DNA of 64,000 nucleotides from Oscillospiraceae bacterium (GTDB lineage: Bacteria; Bacillota; Clostridia; Oscillospirales; Acutalibacteraceae), in the NCBI GenBank assembly GCA_015066345.1, contig SVOQ01000009.1:24748-88747 (forward strand), in the 5' to 3' direction. The first letter of the stretch is position 1; each line of letters starts with the position of its first letter. The position numbers and the translations under genes were made by a program. This document shows positions 29,667 through 41,600 of this stretch, piece after piece. Under the pieces are notes generated by a model. The model worked only from the letters and a program-made list of their open reading frames with translations, ran no database searches and was not told the DNA's origin.

Positions 29667-32063
29667 TTAATCTATATTCAATGTATTTAGTTGTTTCTGA
29701 GTAGTTTTGTCAAATGACATTATAACATTCCCCGAATGAGAGTAACCGAAAATCACATCACCGATATATGTTGTGCGTTCAAAGCCCCAATCCGTTTTAT
29801 TGCTATCGGACACGTTAGTATAATTCTGGGATTTTTCAAGAGTTTTTTCTTCTTCATTCACTTTAACAGCAAGTATTCCGGCTACATTTTTAAACGAGTA
29901 ATCATCTGTATGATACCACACTTCGGCTCTTTTAAGATATGGAATATACATAGTGTTTGTAGTATCATCCCAACAAAGAGCCTTATGAGTATTGTATGCC
30001 TGAGAGGTTACGTAAGTGTATGAACCATCCTTGTTGTTAGCCGGTATAGTAACCTTATGACTTTCTATGGGGTTTGCAGGGTCGGAAACGTCGAAGAGTG
30101 ATACCTTCAAACCGTTATTCTGTCCGTTTTCGTCGCCGTCAACACCCACACCCAGCACAAGATTTTCACCTACGGGGTGAAGATATGTTGAAAAACCGGG
30201 AATTTTAAGTTCACCCTTTATCTCGGGTTTTTCGGGATTTGATAAGTCGATTACGAAAAGCGGGTCAGTCTGCTCAAAGGTTACCACGTAACCCGTGTCA
30301 CCCGTGAAGCGTACAGATTTTATGGTTTCACCGGGTGCTATATCCTCAATTTTACCTACTACGTTTAAACCCGAGTCAAGAACATACACCTTGTTTGAAA
30401 TATTTTCACCCCAACTACCCGTTGAGGTAGCAATACGAAGATAGCCCTTGTGTTCATCAATGCTGAATTGGTTAAGGGTAAAACCGTCAACCTCACCGCA
30501 ACCCAGATAACTGATATTATAATTTCTGATATCAAATTTATAAATTTTCGTGGTGTAGGTTGTTACTCCGAAAACCTCACCAACGATGCCTTCGTTTTTA
30601 TACCTTGTACTTACTGCGTAAAGATTTTCGGTTGTGCAATAAACATCACTGCCCGCACCTAAAACTGCTTGATTTTTAACACTTGTTTCGTCGTTGATAT
30701 CAAGTGTAGTTGCGAAAAGGTAACTTGTGTCGGTTATTTCCTCCATTACGCAAACATCACCCGCAGAAATTCTTGCCATTTCATTGTCACCGCAAGCGAA
30801 AGTAGGAATACAATCACTTACTACATCTTCCTTGTCACCCGTAATATCAACGTAATAACTTGAAAGAACAACAAACTGATTACCTATAAGGCGGGACGAA
30901 ATATAGTCGCCGTCCTGATAGAAACGCCATTTTTCAACGGGAGCTGTTTTGTTTGAAATATCAAAGCAAGCCGCCATTGTCAACTCGGTATCGTATGCAC
31001 CGTAATAATATGAATCATAGTATCTGTAATGATTTTCAGCTTCCTCGCCGAATTCGTTACAGTTGGCAATTATTATAAGGTCATTACCCTTTACATACAT
31101 TTCGGTAATTTCCATATAATAAATATCCTCATTCTCAGGCTTTGCCACATTAATTGAAGCGATTTTTTTCATTTTTCCGTTGGCATCGGGCTCAATAACC
31201 GCAATTGCACAATCGTACGGAAGAATGGGTTTACCCTTACTGTTTTTTTCTAAAACAACCTTTTCGGTAGGGTCTGTAACAACTTCTTCCTGAGGGTTGT
31301 AACCGGGGGTACTCTGAGCATCATCACTTGCGGTGGTTTCTTCTAAATCATCCGCAGTTTCCTCATTCATATTTTCCCAGAAAACTCCCCAATCCGCATT
31401 GGAGGGTTCAACCACATACAAATATTTACCGTCGTTTTTTATAATATCCGCTTCGCTTACGCCCTCAACCTGCTCGTTGGTTTTACCGAAATCTTTATTT
31501 GCAGTTGTATTCTGAACTACTCCCGAGTTTGCTCCTGCCTCAGGTGCTGCCGTATCGGTAGCCGCACCATTCATCACAAGGGCATCCTCCATAACTATTG
31601 CATCGCTACCTTTATACTCAAAATATCCACCTGAAAAAAAGTGAAAAATATCGTCAACGCCCTGTTTTGCCAGATATTTCTGATATTTATCGGAATAATC
31701 CGAAAACATATTTTCAATTTCCGCGTAATCCTCTACTGTTACCTGGGGATTTGTGGGCACTACGGGTTTTACGGGGTCTTTTTCCCAAGGTCTTATAACC
31801 ATAACGGATGTTACGGCTATTATAAAGGCTGCAGCAGTTGCAACAGAACTGATTATATATCTTTTTATTCTGCGTTTTTTACCCTTATTTGAATTAACCT
31901 TAGGTTCCTGTGGCTTATCCTGTTTAATGAAATCAAGTTTATCCGCAATATTCTGAGGATTTAAGCTTTCGGGTAAATCAATTTTTTCTGCTTTCTTAAG
32001 GTTTTCGTTTATTATTTTACATTCCTCTTGTAAAAGGTCATCGTTAAAATTATCTTTATTCAT
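29667..32063 (-). CDS. Membrane-anchored beta-propeller protein with anti-sigma-like topology
   Basis: N-terminal charged cytoplasmic segment, one TM, long ectodomain (FGKTNEQVEGVSEADIIKNDGKYLYVV) typical of COG4880-type beta-propellers; directly follows ECF sigma. Confidence 0.82.
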   Translation of the reverse strand: MNKDNFNDDLLQEECKIINENLKKAEKIDLPESLNPQNIADKLDFIKQDKPQEPKVNSNKGKKRRIKRYIISSVATAAAFIIAVTSVMVIRPWEKDPVKPVVPTNPQVTVEDYAEIENMFSDYSDKYQKYLAKQGVDDIFHFFSGGYFEYKGSDAIVMEDALVMNGAATDTAAPEAGANSGVVQNTTANKDFGKTNEQVEGVSEADIIKNDGKYLYVVEPSNADWGVFWENMNEETADDLEETTASDDAQSTPGYNPQEEVVTDPTEKVVLEKNSKGKPILPYDCAIAVIEPDANGKMKKIASINVAKPENEDIYYMEITEMYVKGNDLIIIANCNEFGEEAENHYRYYDSYYYGAYDTELTMAACFDISNKTAPVEKWRFYQDGDYISSRLIGNQFVVLSSYYVDITGDKEDVVSDCIPTFACGDNEMARISAGDVCVMEEITDTSYLFATTLDINDETSVKNQAVLGAGSDVYCTTENLYAVSTRYKNEGIVGEVFGVTTYTTKIYKFDIRNYNISYLGCGEVDGFTLNQFSIDEHKGYLRIATSTGSWGENISNKVYVLDSGLNVVGKIEDIAPGETIKSVRFTGDTGYVVTFEQTDPLFVIDLSNPEKPEIKGELKIPGFSTYLHPVGENLVLGVGVDGDENGQNNGLKVSLFDVSDPANPIESHKVTIPANNKDGSYTYVTSQAYNTHKALCWDDTTNTMYIPYLKRAEVWYHTDDYSFKNVAGILAVKVNEEEKTLEKSQNYTNVSDSNKTDWGFERTTYIGDVIFGYSHSGNVIMSFDKTTQKQLNTLNID

Positions 32064-32076
32064 ATTGACACTCCTT

Positions 32077-32592
32077 TCAGGAAAGAATTTCTCTGAGTTT
32101 TTCTAAGGCACGTTTTTGACGTGAACGCACCGTTGCAGGGGGCATTCCGTAAATATCCCCTATTTCGTCACTTTTAAATCCGCCTATTACAGACAGTAAA
32201 ATAATCTGTCCGTCGGGCGGTGTCAGAGAACTCAGAGCCTCTTTAAGTTCCGTACTGTCGAATGAAAAATCATCACCCTCAAGCATAAACTGATATTCCT
32301 CAACGGGTAATATATCGGGGGCTTTATTTTTCTTCATAAGGTCGGTTTTACATCTGTTGGAGAGTATTTTAAAAATCCATGATTTAAAAAGAGATGCATC
32401 CTTTAAGCTATGTATATTACGCCATGCGGAAAATACCGTTTCCTGTACCGCATCCTCCGCATCATGGGAATTACCCATCATATACACAGCAAAGCGGAAC
32501 ATATCATTGGCATAAAAAGAATACAATTGAGAAAAAGCCTTGGTGTCACCTTGTTTTGAACGTTCAACGAGAAAGGCATTATCAATTTCCAT
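32077..32592 (-). CDS. ECF-family RNA polymerase sigma factor
   Basis: DMFRFAVYMMGNSHDAEDAVQETVFSAWRNI sigma2; sigma4 IYGMPPATVRSRQKRALEKLRE. Confidence 0.93.
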   Translation of the reverse strand: MEIDNAFLVERSKQGDTKAFSQLYSFYANDMFRFAVYMMGNSHDAEDAVQETVFSAWRNIHSLKDASLFKSWIFKILSNRCKTDLMKKNKAPDILPVEEYQFMLEGDDFSFDSTELKEALSSLTPPDGQIILLSVIGGFKSDEIGDIYGMPPATVRSRQKRALEKLREILS

Positions 32593-32620
32593 TTCATCAC
32601 ATCCTATATGAATGCAAATT

Positions 32621-32674
32621 ATAATCGGCTTTGCCCCTATAATTACGCATTACGAATTATGAATTACGAATTTT
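32621..32674. repeat. ATTACGA-type short-period repeat (copy 2)
   Basis: ataatcggctttgcccctataattacgcattacgaattatgaattacgaattttt. Confidence 0.55.
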
Positions 32675-32884
32675 TACTCTCCGCTTATAAGAGTGTCCGA
32701 ATCTTCATTTTGTTGCAAAAATTTTTATTATTTTCATTTTTATGGTAACAACTTTAAGTGAAAATGTAAACAAAAAATTAAATATAGGCTAAAACATATA
32801 ATTTATTTGCATTAGTAAAACAGTTATGTTATAATGTAATTTGTATATGTATAATTTTCCATTACGAAAGGAAAGAAACATAAA

Positions 32885-35614
32885 ATGTCTTTACTTAAAA
32901 AACTTTTCGGAGATTATTCTACTAAAGAGATTAAGAGAATCAACGGCACTAAGGACAAGGTTCTCTCTTTGGAAGAAGAATTTTCTAAACTTTCAGATGA
33001 GCAGTTACAGGCTAAAACTCCTGAATTCAAAGCCCGTCTTGAAAAAGGCGAAACTCTTGACGATATTCTTCCCGAGGCTTTTGCCGCTTGTCGTGAGGCT
33101 GCGTGGCGTGTTCTCGGAATGAAGCATTACCCTGTTCAGATTCTTGGTGGTATCATCCTCCATCAGGGACGTATTGCCGAAATGAAAACAGGTGAAGGTA
33201 AAACTCTTGTGGCTACTCTCCCCGCTTATCTTAATGCACTTTCGGGTAAGGGTGTTCACATCGTTACAGTTAATGACTACCTTGCAAAACGTGACTCCGA
33301 GTGGATGGGTAAAATTTACCGCTTTATGGGTCTTACTGTGGGACTTATTATCCACGAAAAGAACAATGCTGAAAGAAAAGAAGCATATAACGCAGATATT
33401 ACCTTCGGTACAAATAACGAAATGGGCTTCGACTACCTTCGTGACAATATGGTTATGTATGCCGAGCAACGTGTTCAGCGCGGTCATTCTTTTGCCATAG
33501 TTGACGAGGTTGACTCCATTCTTATTGACGAGGCAAGAACTCCCCTTATTATTTCAGGTATCGGTGATGCATCAACCGATTTATACAGAATGACAAATGA
33601 ATTTGTCAGACGTCTTAAAATGGTTAAGGTCAAAGAGCTTGACTCCAAAATGAACGCGGAAGATATCGTTGCAGAAGCAGGTGGCGACTATCTTGTTGAC
33701 GAAAAGGCAAAAACCGCAACCCTTACTAAAACGGGTATTGCTAAAGCCGAGGCCGCTTTCAATATTGAAAACCTTATGGATGCAGAAAACCTCACTTTGC
33801 AACACCATATTAATCAGGCACTTAAGGCTCACGGTACTATGCACCGCGATATTGACTACGTTGTAAAAGACGGTCAGGTACTTATTGTTGACGAGTTCAC
33901 AGGCCGTATTATGATGGGCAGACGTTACAGCGAGGGTCTTCATCAGGCTATTGAGGCTAAAGAGGGCGTAAAGGTTGAGCACGAAAGCAAAACCCTTGCA
34001 ACAATTACTTTCCAGAACTATTTCCGTCTTTACAAGAAACTTTCAGGTATGACGGGTACTGCTATGACGGAAAGTGACGAATTCCGCGAGATTTACTCTC
34101 TCGACGTTGTTGAAATCCCTACCAACAAGCCCCTTGCACGTAAGGACAATGATGACGTTCTTTACAAAACCGAGGAGGCAAAATTCAACGCAATTGTTGA
34201 AACAATCGTTGAATGCCACGAAAAGGGTCAACCCGTTCTTGTTGGTACAGTAAACATTGAAAAGAGCGAAAAGCTTTCGAGATATCTTAAAAAACGCGGT
34301 ATAAAACACGAAGTTCTCAATGCTAAATTCCACGAAAAAGAAGCCGAAATCGTTGCTCAGGCGGGTAAATACGGTGCAGTTACCATCGCTACAAATATGG
34401 CGGGTCGTGGTACCGACATTATCCTTGGCGGTAACCCCGAGTTTATGGCTAAAAACCAGATGAAGAAAATGGATTTTGACGATGAACTCATTGCGGAAGC
34501 TACCGGCTTTGCAGAAACCGACAACGAAGATATCCTCAACGCTCGTAAAACATTCCGCGAACTTGAAACTGAATACAAAAAACAGACAAGTGCCGAAGCC
34601 GAAAAGGTAAGAGCCGCAGGCGGTCTTTATATTATCGGTACGGAGCGTCACGAATCAAGACGTATTGATAACCAGCTCCGCGGACGTTCAGGTCGTCAGG
34701 GCGACCCCGGTGAAAGCCGATTCTACCTTTCCGCAGAGGATGACCTTTTAAGGCTTTTCGCAGGTGACCGCTTCTATAACACCCTTAACGCATTCAAGAG
34801 CATCGGCGATATGCCCGTTGAAGCAAAACTCTTTACTTCGACTATCGAAAATGCACAGAAAAAGGTTGAGGGTAATAACTTCGCTATACGTCGTAATGTC
34901 CTTAAATACGACGACGTTATGAACAAACAACGTGAGGTTATTTACGGTCAACGTAATCAGGTTCTTGACGGTAAAGATATCAGTGAACTTATTCAGAAAA
35001 TGATTGTTGATACTATTTCCGAAACCGTTGAATTTTACTGCCCCGCTCACGTCAAGAAAGACGAGTGGAATATGGCGGGTCTTGTTACCAGATATTCCTG
35101 GTTGGCTGAGGAAAACGAAATACTCAATCTTGATAAAACTGATGATATTATCGAACTTCTTCTTAACAAAGCTCAGGAAATCTACGACGAGCGAAAAGAA
35201 GAATACGGCGAAGAACCCATTAAAGAAATTGAGCGTGTAGGTCTTCTTCGTAACGTTGATATGCGTTGGATGGACCATATTGACGCTATGGACCAACTCA
35301 AACGCAGTATGGGACTTATGGGCTACGGTCAGAAAGACCCCGTAATAGTTTTCCGTGACCAGAGCCTTGATATGTTTGAGGAAATGACCAACGGTATCCG
35401 CGAGGGTACGGTTGACTTTGTACTCAAAGCACGTATCAGAAAAGAAGAACCCGTTGAAAGAAAGCAGACCGTTAAAATCACATCCACCTCCGGTTCAGAT
35501 GACGGAACGGTTAAAAAAGAGCCTAAAAAGGCGGACAAAAAACCCGGCAGAAATGACCCTTGCCCCTGCGGTAGCGGTAAAAAATACAAAAAATGCTGTG
35601 GTATGAATTCATAA
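32885..35614 (+). CDS. secA: Preprotein translocase ATPase SecA
   Basis: [41 protein letters not shown]-terminal [17 protein letters not shown]. Confidence 0.98.
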   Translation: MSLLKKLFGDYSTKEIKRINGTKDKVLSLEEEFSKLSDEQLQAKTPEFKARLEKGETLDDILPEAFAACREAAWRVLGMKHYPVQILGGIILHQGRIAEMKTGEGKTLVATLPAYLNALSGKGVHIVTVNDYLAKRDSEWMGKIYRFMGLTVGLIIHEKNNAERKEAYNADITFGTNNEMGFDYLRDNMVMYAEQRVQRGHSFAIVDEVDSILIDEARTPLIISGIGDASTDLYRMTNEFVRRLKMVKVKELDSKMNAEDIVAEAGGDYLVDEKAKTATLTKTGIAKAEAAFNIENLMDAENLTLQHHINQALKAHGTMHRDIDYVVKDGQVLIVDEFTGRIMMGRRYSEGLHQAIEAKEGVKVEHESKTLATITFQNYFRLYKKLSGMTGTAMTESDEFREIYSLDVVEIPTNKPLARKDNDDVLYKTEEAKFNAIVETIVECHEKGQPVLVGTVNIEKSEKLSRYLKKRGIKHEVLNAKFHEKEAEIVAQAGKYGAVTIATNMAGRGTDIILGGNPEFMAKNQMKKMDFDDELIAEATGFAETDNEDILNARKTFRELETEYKKQTSAEAEKVRAAGGLYIIGTERHESRRIDNQLRGRSGRQGDPGESRFYLSAEDDLLRLFAGDRFYNTLNAFKSIGDMPVEAKLFTSTIENAQKKVEGNNFAIRRNVLKYDDVMNKQREVIYGQRNQVLDGKDISELIQKMIVDTISETVEFYCPAHVKKDEWNMAGLVTRYSWLAEENEILNLDKTDDIIELLLNKAQEIYDERKEEYGEEPIKEIERVGLLRNVDMRWMDHIDAMDQLKRSMGLMGYGQKDPVIVFRDQSLDMFEEMTNGIREGTVDFVLKARIRKEEPVERKQTVKITSTSGSDDGTVKKEPKKADKKPGRNDPCPCGSGKKYKKCCGMNS

Positions 35615-35622
35615 AAAAGAAA

Positions 35623-35656
35623 ACCGTAAGACAATTCACATTGCCTTACGGTTTTT
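35623..35656. terminator. Terminator after secA
   Basis: aaaccgtaag-acaattcacattg-ccttacggtttttt. Confidence 0.8.
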
Positions 35657-35658
35657 TC

Positions 35659-36297
35659 TTATTTACTTCTTCGTTTCACAAACCAAATAACCAAAACTAA
35701 TACTACTATAATTATTCCTACATATGTAGCTACTGTTGTCAATTTATCAAGTTTACTTTCAACTTTTTTCTCGTTAACAACAATTGAGTCAAAGGAGTCA
35801 TCAAAATCATTTAATTTTTCTTTATCATCAACAGTATATGTAAAACTCATTTTATTTTCCACACAGGAAAAACCATAAATTTTTTGATATTTTACTGTCG
35901 TTTCACCTTCTACGGTATACTTGGTTTCAAGTGATATAACGAGAGCATATCGACCGTTGGTGTGCTTGATTTTTTCTGCAGAAATAATCTTTATTGAGCC
36001 GTCAACCCCAACGTCCTTAAGTAACGCCTTGCTTTCAGTTTCCATAGCGACTATATATTCGTCAATATCCTTGTCACTCATATCCGCAACACAGAATTGT
36101 TCTTCTTTATTATCTTCAAAAGTTACGGAAAACTCGGATTTGTCATCCGCTCTGAATTTATTTTCGCCTATCTGACTGAAATTTTCAGGTAAATCAATTG
36201 TATAACGTGAATCCCCATTGTAAACACCGGCACACGAAACAATAACACACTGAAAAGCCATTATTAAACTTAATAAAACGATTAAATATTTTTTCAT
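35659..36297 (-). CDS. Secreted/membrane protein with C-terminal TM helix
   Basis: MKKYLIVLLSLIMAFQCVIVSCAG signal peptide; C-terminal TM VGIIIVVLVLVIWFVKRRSK. Confidence 0.7.
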   Translation of the reverse strand: MKKYLIVLLSLIMAFQCVIVSCAGVYNGDSRYTIDLPENFSQIGENKFRADDKSEFSVTFEDNKEEQFCVADMSDKDIDEYIVAMETESKALLKDVGVDGSIKIISAEKIKHTNGRYALVISLETKYTVEGETTVKYQKIYGFSCVENKMSFTYTVDDKEKLNDFDDSFDSIVVNEKKVESKLDKLTTVATYVGIIIVVLVLVIWFVKRRSK

Positions 36298-36309
36298 AAT
36301 ACCACTTTT

Positions 36310-36346
36310 AAAAAAACTGCACCGAAGACGGAACCCCTGGTGCAGT
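36310..36346 (-). terminator. Terminator after the Asp/Tyr-rich protein gene
   Basis: Reverse strand AACTGCACCAGGGGTTCCGTCTTCGGTGCAGTTTTTTT. Confidence 0.75.
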
Positions 36347-36361
36347 TCTGTTATTTTAGAT

Positions 36362-36916
36362 TTATTGATTATCGTCAGTTGCGTTTTCGTCAAGAACCTC
36401 TTCGGGGAAGTAAGGTGTTACCACCGGATTCACGGGTTGAGGATTTACAGGCTGAGGGTTAACGGGCTGAGGATTTACAAACTGAGGATTTGTTGCCTGA
36501 GGCTCTGTAACAACCTGTGCCTGTTCATTTTTCTGTTCTGCCGACTGTGCTGCTGCGGCTTTTTTCTTCTTTGACTTTTTAACACAAACAACGATAATAA
36601 TTATAATAACCGCTGTCATTATAAGACCAAAACCACCACAACAAACAAGACCAACAATTACACCAATAATCGCATCCTCGTCTGATGAACCACTGTAATA
36701 ATCGTCGTCATAACTGTCATAGTCGTCATAACTGTCATAGTCATCATAACTATCATAGTAATCATCATAAACGTCTTCGTAAGCATCTTCATAAGCATCA
36801 TAATAGTCATCATAATAGTCATCATATGAGTATGCGTTAATATTTGCCGCACCTACGCTTACTAAAAGACTTGCACACATAAAAACTGCAAGGATTACTG
36901 CTAATATCTTTTTCAT
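36362..36916 (-). CDS. Single-TM protein with Asp/Tyr-rich ectodomain and NPQPV repeats
   Basis: Signal peptide MKKILAVILAVFMCASLLVSVGA; YDDYYDAYEDAYEDVYDDYYDSYDDYDSYDDYD; TM; QFVNPQPVNPQPVNPQPVNPVV. Confidence 0.8.
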   Translation of the reverse strand: MKKILAVILAVFMCASLLVSVGAANINAYSYDDYYDDYYDAYEDAYEDVYDDYYDSYDDYDSYDDYDSYDDDYYSGSSDEDAIIGVIVGLVCCGGFGLIMTAVIIIIIVVCVKKSKKKKAAAAQSAEQKNEQAQVVTEPQATNPQFVNPQPVNPQPVNPQPVNPVVTPYFPEEVLDENATDDNQ

Positions 36917-36935
36917 AAAAAACACCCCTGAATTA

Positions 36936-38348
36936 TTATTCGTCTTCATCTTCCAGGTCGGTTTCAGGCTCCGGGAAGATTTCGACTTTGATTTTTTCAA
37001 TTCGTCTGTCCTCAACGCTGAGAACTGTGAATTTTACATTTTCAAATGTAACCTCGTTCATTTCCCCATCCTTAGGAATACACTGAAGTTCATCTATTAC
37101 GTATCCCGCAAGGGTTTCATAATCACCCTCGGGAAGTTCTTTGCCGATAAGTTCGTCTATTTCTTCGATATCAATTGTACCGTCAACGGTAAATGTATTG
37201 TCGTCGATTTTTGAGATTTCCTCGTCTTCATGGTCATATTCGTCCTGAATATTACCCATAACCGCCTCTACAATATCTTCAATTGTAACGATACCTGCCG
37301 TTCCGCCATATTCGTCAACAACCACCGCCATCTGCAAACGACTTGCTCTCATTTCTTTGAAAAGTTCGCCGCAGGATTTGGTTTCGGGAACAAAATAGGG
37401 TTCACGCATAATATCCCTGAGAAGTTTTTTCGCAGGCATCTGTTTACCGATATATTTAAGAAGGTCTTTAACGTAAACTATACCTACTATATTATCTATG
37501 TCTTCCTCATACAAAGGAATTCGTGACCTGCCGTTTTCTATTGCCAGTTGAATGAAATCATCAACAGTTGTATCATTTACGTCTGCGGCTATGACATCCG
37601 TACGGTGAGTCATAACGTCACCGGCGTCAATATCGTCAAACTCAAAGATATTGTTAATCATTTCCTTCTGGTCGTCTTCAATAACGCCTTTTTCACCACC
37701 CACATCAACCATCATACGAATTTCTTCTTCAGTAACGCTTTCTTCGTTTGCGTTGGGGTCAAAACCAAAAATTCTTACTACCGTGTTGGTTGAAAAAGAT
37801 AAAAATCTTACGAATGGTCCTGTAACCTTTGATATGAAAAGCAAGGGCTTAGCCACCATAAAGGCTACCTTTTCGGGTATCTGCATACCGATACGCTTAG
37901 GTACAAGCTCACCTAAAACAAGCGAGAAGTAAGACATTATAAGCGTAATCAGTACAACCGCAATAGGTGAAATTACACTTTCAGGAACATCAAATCTTGA
38001 TGTAACCGCATCGGTTAACATCTCCGCAAAAGATGTTGCCGCAGATGCAGAGGTCAAGAATCCTGCAAGGGTAATACCGATCTGAATAGTGGATAAAAAG
38101 CGAGTGGGATTCTTGGTAAGCTTTAAAACCAATTTGGCTTTTTTATTACCGTCCTCCGCCATTTTTTCCATTTTAGCATCATTAAGCGAAATAACCGCAA
38201 TTTCCGCCATTGCGAAGTACGCATTTACAAGTATAAGCGCGAGAAGTAAAACAATTTTAAAAACAACGCTTAAAACACCTGTATCTGCATCGGTCTGAGT
38301 TAAGTTTTGTACTTGGGCCAAAATAAAATTAGGTCCGGGGTCATCCAT
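36936..38348 (-). CDS. HlyC/CorC family transporter (CNNM + CBS + CorC-HlyC domains)
   Basis: NAYFAMAEIAVISLNDAKMEKMAEDG; VVVDEYGGTAGIVTIEDIVEAVMGNI; start 38348 behind AAAGGAG. Confidence 0.92.
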   Translation of the reverse strand: MDDPGPNFILAQVQNLTQTDADTGVLSVVFKIVLLLALILVNAYFAMAEIAVISLNDAKMEKMAEDGNKKAKLVLKLTKNPTRFLSTIQIGITLAGFLTSASAATSFAEMLTDAVTSRFDVPESVISPIAVVLITLIMSYFSLVLGELVPKRIGMQIPEKVAFMVAKPLLFISKVTGPFVRFLSFSTNTVVRIFGFDPNANEESVTEEEIRMMVDVGGEKGVIEDDQKEMINNIFEFDDIDAGDVMTHRTDVIAADVNDTTVDDFIQLAIENGRSRIPLYEEDIDNIVGIVYVKDLLKYIGKQMPAKKLLRDIMREPYFVPETKSCGELFKEMRASRLQMAVVVDEYGGTAGIVTIEDIVEAVMGNIQDEYDHEDEEISKIDDNTFTVDGTIDIEEIDELIGKELPEGDYETLAGYVIDELQCIPKDGEMNEVTFENVKFTVLSVEDRRIEKIKVEIFPEPETDLEDEDE

Positions 38349-38655
38349 GGTTGGATTTACTCCTTTCAAAGTTAAAATAGTACGGCACATTACACCATAA
38401 CATTTTAGATTATACATAAAAAACGTATGTTTTGTCAATAGATAGTAAATTATATAAATATAAAACCTTCTCCAAAAGGTTAATTTTTTAACAAAACATA
38501 CTTGAAATTGGCTAAATAACCATAATTTCGCCATAAATTTGTGAAATTTTTATCTTTTAACAGTTTACAACCGCAGAAAATAGTGTTAATATAATTGGTG
38601 GTGTTTTTATAATACTTATAATTAATTTACTATATTATTCACAGGAGGAAAAACT

Positions 38656-41600
38656 ATGGCTAGAAAAATGAAAACCATGGACGGTAACAACGCTGCCGCA
38701 TATGTATCATATGCGTTCACAGAAGTTGCCGGTATCTACCCCATCACACCTTCCAGCCCCATGGCTGACTACGTTGACCAGTGGTCCGCTCAGGGTCAGA
38801 AGAACATCTTCGGTACAACCGTAAAGGTTTCCGAAATGCAGTCTGAGGCAGGTGCCGCAGGTACTGTTCACGGTTCACTCGCAGCCGGTGCACTCACAAC
38901 AACCTACACAGCTTCACAGGGTCTTCTTCTTATGATCCCCAACATGTACAAAATCGCAGGTGAGCTTCTTCCCAGCGTTTTCCATGTATCCGCTCGTTGT
39001 GTAGCTTCACACGCTCTTAACATTTTCGGTGACCATTCCGACGTTTACGCTTGCCGTCAGACAGGTTTCGCAATGCTCGCTGAAACAAACACTCAGGAAG
39101 TTATGGACCTCGGTGCTGTTGCTCACCTTGCAACTATCAAGAGCCGTGTTCCCTTCATCAACTTCTTCGACGGTTTCCGTACATCTCACGAGCTTCAGAA
39201 AATCCAGATCTGGGATTATGAAGACCTTAAAGAAATGTGCGATATGGATGCTGTTAACGCTTTCAGAAAGAGAGCTCTTAACCCCGAGCATCCCGTAATG
39301 CGTGGTTCTCACGAAAATGGTGACATTTTCTTCCAGCACAGAGAAGCATGTAACACTTACTATGATGCAGTTCCCGCTATTGTTGAGGAATATATGGGTA
39401 AGGTTAACGCAAAACTTGGTACAGATTACCAGCTCTTCAACTACTACGGTGCTGCTGACGCAGAAAACGTAATCGTTGCTATGGGTTCAATCTGTGACGT
39501 TGCTGAAGAAGTTATCGATTACCTTCTTGCTAAAGGCGAAAAGGTTGGTCTTCTTAAAGTTCGTCTTTACAGACCCTTCGCATCTGAAAAATTCGTTGCT
39601 GCTCTTCCCGCAACAGTTAAAAAGATTGCTGTTCTTGACAGAACAAAAGAACCCGGTTCAATCGGTGAACCTCTTTACCTTGATGTTGTTGCCGCTCTTG
39701 ATGCTTGTGGCAAAGACGGTATCTTCGTATCAGGCGGTCGTTACGGTCTCGGTTCAAAAGATACTCCTCCCTCATCAATCTTCGCTGTATATGCTGACCT
39801 TGCAAAAGCTGACAGCAAAAAACACTTCACACTCGGTATCAACGACGACGTTACTTACCTTTCACTTCCCGAAGAAGAAGCTCCCAACACAGCTGCTGAA
39901 GGTACAATCGAGTGTAAATTCTGGGGTCTCGGCGGTGACGGTACAGTTGGTGCTAACAAAGACTCTATCAAAATCATCGGTGACCACACTGACAAATACG
40001 TTCAGGCATACTTCCAGTATGACTCAAAGAAAACAGGTGGCGTAACAATTTCTCACCTTCGTTTCGGCGACAAGGCTATCAAGAGCCCCTACTACGTAAA
40101 CAAGGCTGACTTCGTTGCTTGTCATACACCTGCATATATTGAAAAAGGCTTCAAGATTGTTAACGACGTTAAACCCGGCGGTGTATTCCTTATCAACTGC
40201 CAGTGGGATGAAGCTGAACTTGCTGAAAAGCTCAATGCTGAAACAAAGCAGTACATTGCTAAGAACAACATTCAGCTCTACACAGTTAACGCTATTGACC
40301 TTGCTGCAGAAATCGGTCTCGGCAAGAGAACAAACACAATCCTTCAGGCTTCCTTCTTTGCTCTTGCAAACGTTCTTCCTAAGGACGAAGCAATCGGCTA
40401 TATGAAGAACGCTGCCCTTAAGTTCCTTAAAAAGGGTCAGGATATCGTTGATATGAACCACAAAGCTATTGACGCAGGTTTCGGCGCATTCAAGAAAGTT
40501 GAAGTTCCTGCTGACTGGGCAAATGCAGTTGATACTGCTGAAGCAGTTGCTTCCGAAGGTCCCGCAAAGCTTGTTAAGATGGTTGACAGCATTATGAAAC
40601 CCGTTGGTGCTATGAACGGTGATGCTCTTCCCGTTTCTGCATTTACAGACCACGCTGACGGTACATTCGAACAGGGTGCATCCGCATACGAAAAACGCGG
40701 TGTTGCAGTTATGGTTCCCGAATGGAACAACGAAACCTGTATCGGTTGTAACAAATGTGCTTATGTATGTCCTCACGCAACAATCCGTCCCTTCGCTCTC
40801 AGTGATGAAGAAGCAGCAAATGCTCCTGAAGTAACTAAGTTCGGCGAAAAGGTTAAAGCAGTTACAAACAAGGGTTACAAATATACTCTTGCTGTATCTC
40901 CCATGGATTGTATGGGTTGTGGCGTATGTATCGGCGTATGTCCCACAAATTCACTTAAAATGGTTTCTCGTGAGAGCCAGGATATTCAGCAGGCAGCATT
41001 TGATTACTGCGTAGCTAACGTTACAGAAAAAGAAGGCATTGCTTCTTCTGCAAACCTTATCTCCAGCCAGTTCAAGAAACCCCTTCTTGAGTTCTCGGGC
41101 TCTTGTGCAGGTTGTGCTGAAACAGCTTATGCTCGTCTCGTAACACAGCTCTTCGGTGACAGAATGTATATTTCTAACGCAACAGGTTGTTCATCAATCT
41201 GGGGTGGTCCCGCTGCTACATCTCCCTATACAACAAACTTCAAGGGTCAGGGTCCTGCTTGGGGTAACTCACTCTTCGAAGATAACGCAGAACACGGCTT
41301 CGGTATGCTTCTTGGTCAGGCAGCTCTTCGTAACAGCCTTATTGCTAAGGTTGAAGAAATTGCTGCTTCTGAAAAAGCAAGTGACGAAGTTAAGGCTGCT
41401 GCTAAGGCTTACCTTGACACTGTTAACGACGGTGAAAAGAACGGTGCTGCTACAGAATCTCTCGTTGCTGCTATCGGCGACGGTTCTTGCTGTGACACAT
41501 GCAAAGCTATTGTTGACAACAAAGAATTCCTTTCAAAGAAATCCGTATGGATCTTTGGTGGTGACGGTTGGGCATACGACATCGGCTTCGGCGGTGTTGA

